NCBI RefSeq assembly: GCF_000513995.1
Contig: NZ_AZVB01000010.1
Coordinates: forward strand, 1 to 64,000
Length of the DNA stretch: 64,000 nucleotides
Source: Pseudoxanthomonas sp. J35
GTDB taxonomy: Bacteria > Pseudomonadota > Gammaproteobacteria > Xanthomonadales > Xanthomonadaceae
Direction of reading: 5' to 3'
Part shown: one piece after another, positions 60,891 to 64,000 of the stretch
Layout of the letters: each line of letters opens with the position of its first letter
Position numbering within the stretch: position 1 is the stretch's first letter
The notes under the pieces: model-generated
The model's database searches: none
What the model was told of the DNA's origin: nothing
The model's input: the letters and a program-made list of their open reading frames with translations, nothing else
Translations under genes and position numbers: made by a program

Positions 60891-61994
60891 TCAATCGCCG
60901 GATTCCAACAGTGGCTGCGGCGTCTGTTCATCGCCGAGCGGACGGATCGCCGGCAGGTCGGTGACCAGGACCGTGGTGCCGGGGACCAGCACATCGTAAA
61001 GCCGCCGCGCGAATTCGGGCGGAAGCCGCAGCGGCTGGCTCGGACGGGCCAGCAGGTCCTGGGGCTGCGGCGGCGGCGCGGCGGCCGTCTCGTCGCCCGT
61101 TTCGCCGGCCGCTTCACCGCCTGCGGCCGGCGCCCGCACCGGATCGAGGATCGGGTACGCGGTCCAGCGGTGCGAAGGCCGCGTCGGGTCGAGCCGGCTG
61201 GCGCCCTCCCCGCTGCCCTCGCCCATCACGAACAGCGTCGTGCCGCGGAACGCCGTCTCCTCCGACAGCACCTCCATCGCCGCCTCGCCGATCGGCACGC
61301 CATCGCGCAGCACGTAGACGCGCCGGTCGGCCAGGCTCACCACCACGCCGGCCTGGCCTGCGGGCGAGGCCGAATCGTCCCAGCTGTAGCCGGGGCCGCC
61401 GGATTCGGGCACCGCCAGCGGCATGCCCTTGGCCGACACCGGCGCCAGCACCGCCGGATACACCAGGGTGGTCGGCGCCGCGCGCGCGTCGGACACGACC
61501 ACGGTGTCGCCGTTGCGGGTGATCTCGAACAGCTTCGCGGCGAACGCGTTGGGCAGGCGTACGCAGCCGTGCGAGGCCGGATAGCCCGGCAGCGCGCCGC
61601 CGTGCAGGGCGATGCCATCCCAGGTCAGCCGCTGCATGTAGGGCATCGGCGCGTTGTTGTAGAGGTTGGAGCGGTGGTCCCGGTTCTTCTGCAGGATGGT
61701 GAAGACCCCGGTCGGCGTCTCCTTGCCCGGCTTGCCCGAACTGATCGTCGACACGCCGATCGCGATGCCGTTGCGGTAGACGTAGGCGCGCTGTTCGTCG
61801 AGGCTCACCACCAGCACCACCGGGCCGGCCGGCGCGATCTCCGGATGCCACAGGTACTCGCCAGGCTCCAGGTCCAGCGGTCCGCGCGGCGCGTCCTCGG
61901 CCAGGGCCATGCCGGTGGCCAGCAGCCCGACCAGCAGCAGGCCGGCCACGCGCCACATGCGATGCGGCGAGGACGTGCGTTCGGTTGCGGGCAT
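60891..61994 (-). CDS. L,D-transpeptidase (ErfK/YbiS/YcfS/YnhG type) with C-terminal extension
   Basis: 367 aa. Signal peptide (LLLVGLLATGMALAED), then a YkuD domain with VSLDEQRAYVYRNG, the catalytic motif IALHGGALPGYPASHGCVRLPN (His and Cys) and NGDTVVVSD. A second copy-like segment (VVSLADRRVYVLRDGVPIGEA) follows, then a Pro/Ala-rich tail. ATG 61994 is preferred; ATG 61958 is possible. It forms 3-3 crosslinks or anchors proteins to peptidoglycan. It lies 62 bp upstream of the other transpeptidase gene. Confidence 0.88.
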   Translation of the reverse strand: MPATERTSSPHRMWRVAGLLLVGLLATGMALAEDAPRGPLDLEPGEYLWHPEIAPAGPVVLVVSLDEQRAYVYRNGIAIGVSTISSGKPGKETPTGVFTILQKNRDHRSNLYNNAPMPYMQRLTWDGIALHGGALPGYPASHGCVRLPNAFAAKLFEITRNGDTVVVSDARAAPTTLVYPAVLAPVSAKGMPLAVPESGGPGYSWDDSASPAGQAGVVVSLADRRVYVLRDGVPIGEAAMEVLSEETAFRGTTLFVMGEGSGEGASRLDPTRPSHRWTAYPILDPVRAPAAGGEAAGETGDETAAAPPPQPQDLLARPSQPLRLPPEFARRLYDVLVPGTTVLVTDLPAIRPLGDEQTPQPLLESGD

Positions 61995-62119
61995 GGGCAC
62001 CCCGGATGCAGGAACGGCGCGCCGGCGGCGCGCAGGCGGCGCGCAGGCGCGGCCATGATAACGAGGCCGCCGCCGCATCGCCCGGCGCGGAGCGATGCGG
62101 GTCGCGGGCCGGGCGCGGC

Positions 62120-63409
62120 TCAGCCCAGCAGGTGCGCGCGCAGGGCTTCGTAGTCCGGCGGCACCGGTTCGGCGTGGGCCGGTCGCGCCAGCAGTTCCGC
62201 CAGCGCCGGCGGCACTTCCACTTCGTGCCCGACCAGCGGCTCGACCACCGACTCGAACTTGGCCGGGTGCGCGGTCGCGGCCACCGCCCAGTCCCCTTCC
62301 ACCCCGTCAGCGCGCAGGCACTCGAGCACGTGCACCGCGGTGGCGGTATGCGGGCAGAACACCTCGCCATGCACTTCCCAGCGCTCGCGGATGGTCTCGC
62401 GGATGGTGTCGTCGTCCACCGACACCGCGTTGAACGCCTCGCGCAGGGTCGCGTCGTCGCCCCCGTAGAGCCAGCGCAGGCGCTCGAAGTTGCTCGGCGC
62501 GCCCACGTCCATGGCGTTGGCCAGGGTCGCCACGCTGGCGCGCGGCGCGTATTCGTCGCCGGCGAAATACTCCGGCAGCACGCGGTTGGCGTTGGTGGCC
62601 AGCACGATCTGCCCCACCGGCAGGCCCTGCGCGCGGGCGAGGATCGCCGCCAGCGCGTTGCCGAGGTTGCCGGTGGGGATGACGAAGTCCAGCTCGTGGC
62701 CGGTGGCGGCGAAGTGCAGCAGCGAGGCGTGCGCGTAATAGCTCATCTGCGGCAGCAGCCGGCCCAGGCTGATGCTGTTGGCCGAACTCAGCGGAACCTG
62801 CGCCAGCAGTTCGGCGTCGTTGAGCGCGCGCTTGACCAGGGCCTGGCAGTCGTCGAACGAACCGGCCACGCGCAGCGCCGAGACATTGCCGCCGAAGCAG
62901 CCGAGCTGGTGCGCCTGGCGCGGCGACACCCGCCCGTCCGGATACAGCACCACCACGCGCAACCCCGGCTGGCCGTGGAAGGCGGCGGCCACCGCCGCGC
63001 CGGTGTCGCCGGAGGTGGCCACCAGGATGGTCAGCGGACGGTCCTCGTCGCGGCGGATGCGCGCCAGGCAGGCGGCGAGGAAGCGCGCGCCGATGTCCTT
63101 GAACGCCGCGGTCGGGCCGTGGAACAGCTCCAGCACGTGGTCGCCGGGCGTGGCCAGCGGCCGCAGCGGCACCGGGAAGTCGAAGGCCTCGGCGCAGATC
63201 GCCGGCAGCTCCGGCGCCAGCGCGTCGCCTTCGAAGAACGGCGCCAGCAGGCGGGCGGTGGTCGCGGCCAGGCTGTCGCCAGGTTGCAGGTCGCGCCCGA
63301 CCGGCAGCTTCGCCGGCACGTACAGGCCGCCGTCGGGGGCCAGGCCGGCGGCGATGGCCTGGCTGAGGCTGGCGGCCGGCGCGGCATTGCGGGTGGAGAT
63401 GAATTCCAT
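62120..63409 (-). CDS. thrC: Threonine synthase
   Basis: 429 aa, PLP fold type II. The PLP-lysine motif FHGPTAAFKDIGARFLA is clear, with TILVATSGDTGAAVAAAF and FVIPTGNLGNALAA for cofactor phosphate and glycine loops. It turns O-phosphohomoserine into threonine. Start 63409 (MEFISTRN) matches the family. The thrB gene, making its substrate, ends 35 bp upstream. Confidence 0.97.
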   Translation of the reverse strand: MEFISTRNAAPAASLSQAIAAGLAPDGGLYVPAKLPVGRDLQPGDSLAATTARLLAPFFEGDALAPELPAICAEAFDFPVPLRPLATPGDHVLELFHGPTAAFKDIGARFLAACLARIRRDEDRPLTILVATSGDTGAAVAAAFHGQPGLRVVVLYPDGRVSPRQAHQLGCFGGNVSALRVAGSFDDCQALVKRALNDAELLAQVPLSSANSISLGRLLPQMSYYAHASLLHFAATGHELDFVIPTGNLGNALAAILARAQGLPVGQIVLATNANRVLPEYFAGDEYAPRASVATLANAMDVGAPSNFERLRWLYGGDDATLREAFNAVSVDDDTIRETIRERWEVHGEVFCPHTATAVHVLECLRADGVEGDWAVAATAHPAKFESVVEPLVGHEVEVPPALAELLARPAHAEPVPPDYEALRAHLLG

Positions 63410-63444
63410 GCGTTCGGGTTCCGTGTGGGGGATGGCGCGGCCGC

Positions 63445-64000
63445 TCAGAGCAGCACCGCGCCCGGGCAGTCGACCGGCGAGACCCAGGCCTGGCTGTCGA
63501 AGCCTGCCGCGGCGAAGGCGGCCTGCACCAGCGGCGCGGCGGCCTCGGCGCGTTCGCGCGATTCGAACCAGGCGAACACACTGGGGCCGGCGCCGGAGAT
63601 GCTGGCGCCCATCGCCCCGGCGTCCAGCGCCGCGGCCTTGGCCGCGTCGAAGCCGGCGATCAGCGGCGCGCGGCGCGGTTCGACCAGCACGTCGCGCAGG
63701 CCGGCGCGCACCAGCGAGGCGTCGCCGGCATGGCAGCCGGCCAGCACCAGGCCGAGGTTGGCGCTCTGCGCGACGAAGTCCTTCAGCGCGTAACTGCCGG
63801 CCAGCGCCTCGCGGGCGCGCCGCGTTTCCAGCACCGCGTCCGGATGCACCAGCAGGCTGTGCCATTCCTCCGGCACCGGGATCCGCACCAGCCGGTCGGC
63901 GGTGGCCAGCACCAGCCCGCCCAGCAGCATCGGGCCGAGGTTGTCGCCATGGCGGCCGCCGCTGGCCACGGCCTCGCCGGCCAGCGCGAACGGATACAGC
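63445..64000 (-). CDS. thrB: Homoserine kinase (5' end outside the window)
   Basis: Partial: about 185 C-terminal residues, with the reading frame open through the window edge at 64000. [20 protein letters not shown] and the GHMP-kinase motif [16 protein letters not shown] identify it. It phosphorylates homoserine for ThrC. The N-terminal ATP-binding region (PxxxGLGSS) is not in view. Confidence 0.95.
   Translation of the reverse strand, partial: LYPFALAGEAVASGGRHGDNLGPMLLGGLVLATADRLVRIPVPEEWHSLLVHPDAVLETRRAREALAGSYALKDFVAQSANLGLVLAGCHAGDASLVRAGLRDVLVEPRRAPLIAGFDAAKAAALDAGAMGASISGAGPSVFAWFESRERAEAAAPLVQAAFAAAGFDSQAWVSPVDCPGAVLL

Noticed and set aside
61995-62119. Small tandem GGCGGCGCGCA repeat before the L,D-transpeptidase gene as an element
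   Set aside because: Only two copies in very GC-rich DNA, within chance expectation.

Overview
The window is high-GC DNA (roughly 70%) with gene content and order typical of the Xanthomonadaceae (Lysobacterales). Pseudoxanthomonas-, Luteimonas- or Lysobacter-like chromosomes are the best match: a DUF3247 protein, a MetX-type acyltransferase, scpA-scpB-rluB, a class III PHA synthase and many GTAG palindromes of the SMAG/REP type. There is no rRNA, prophage, transposase or CRISPR array. One tRNA gene (Leu, anticodon CAA) is present, and the right edge cuts homoserine kinase. Start sites were chosen from ribosome-binding sites, overlaps with neighbours and family length.

Layout. 1-480: a (CAACGG)15 array, a long hairpin element and a terminator. 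496-5056: sdhB, A, D, C (minus) headed by a small SDHAF4-like assembly-factor gene, then ygfZ diverging. 5059-12444: a lone sugar-ABC ATPase (minus), then zwf-glk-pgl, edd and eda, a complete Entner-Doudoroff entry route. 13365-25452: a minus-strand carbohydrate locus reading LacI regulator, TonB receptor, GH144-like lipoprotein glucanase, binding protein, two permeases and a 1058-aa discoidin/alpha-alpha-barrel protein. 25966-29223: scpA, scpB, rluB. 29384-32969: an exported protein, omega-amidase, aminotransferase and DUF3293 protein. 33068-40981: the cytochrome c maturation genes ccmABCDEFGHI, interrupted between ccmB and ccmC by 1.17 kb of repeats. 41040-42835: MetX-type O-succinyltransferase and a cysteine-dioxygenase-like cupin. 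42875-44907: the tRNA and small genes. 45013-59988: polyhydroxybutyrate and 3-hydroxybutyrate metabolism (phaC, phaE, pssA, oligomer hydrolase, bdhA, LuxR-type response regulator, MutT, SSS-type hybrid kinase, TonB receptor, GntP-type permease). 60064-64000: two L,D-transpeptidases, thrC and partial thrB.

How the genes work together. The glucan locus would cut an outer-surface or periplasmic beta-glucan and import the oligosaccharides, with the unlinked ATPase at 5059 as a plausible energiser. Freed glucose would enter glk-zwf-pgl-edd-eda. The 45-60 kb region could make PHB, hydrolyse 3-hydroxybutyrate oligomers, import the monomer, oxidise it and sense the resulting C2/C4 state through a CrbS/CrbR-like pair. 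A 17-bp motif (15/17 identical) lies about 65 bp upstream of both bdhA and the permease.

The most unusual signals are non-coding. Three copies of an 87-nt three-helix element show compensatory base changes, and each is followed by a (GCCGTT)-type hexamer array. A 126-bp tandem duplication between convergent genes at 51879-52106 carries two perfect DnaA boxes and inverted box-like pairs.
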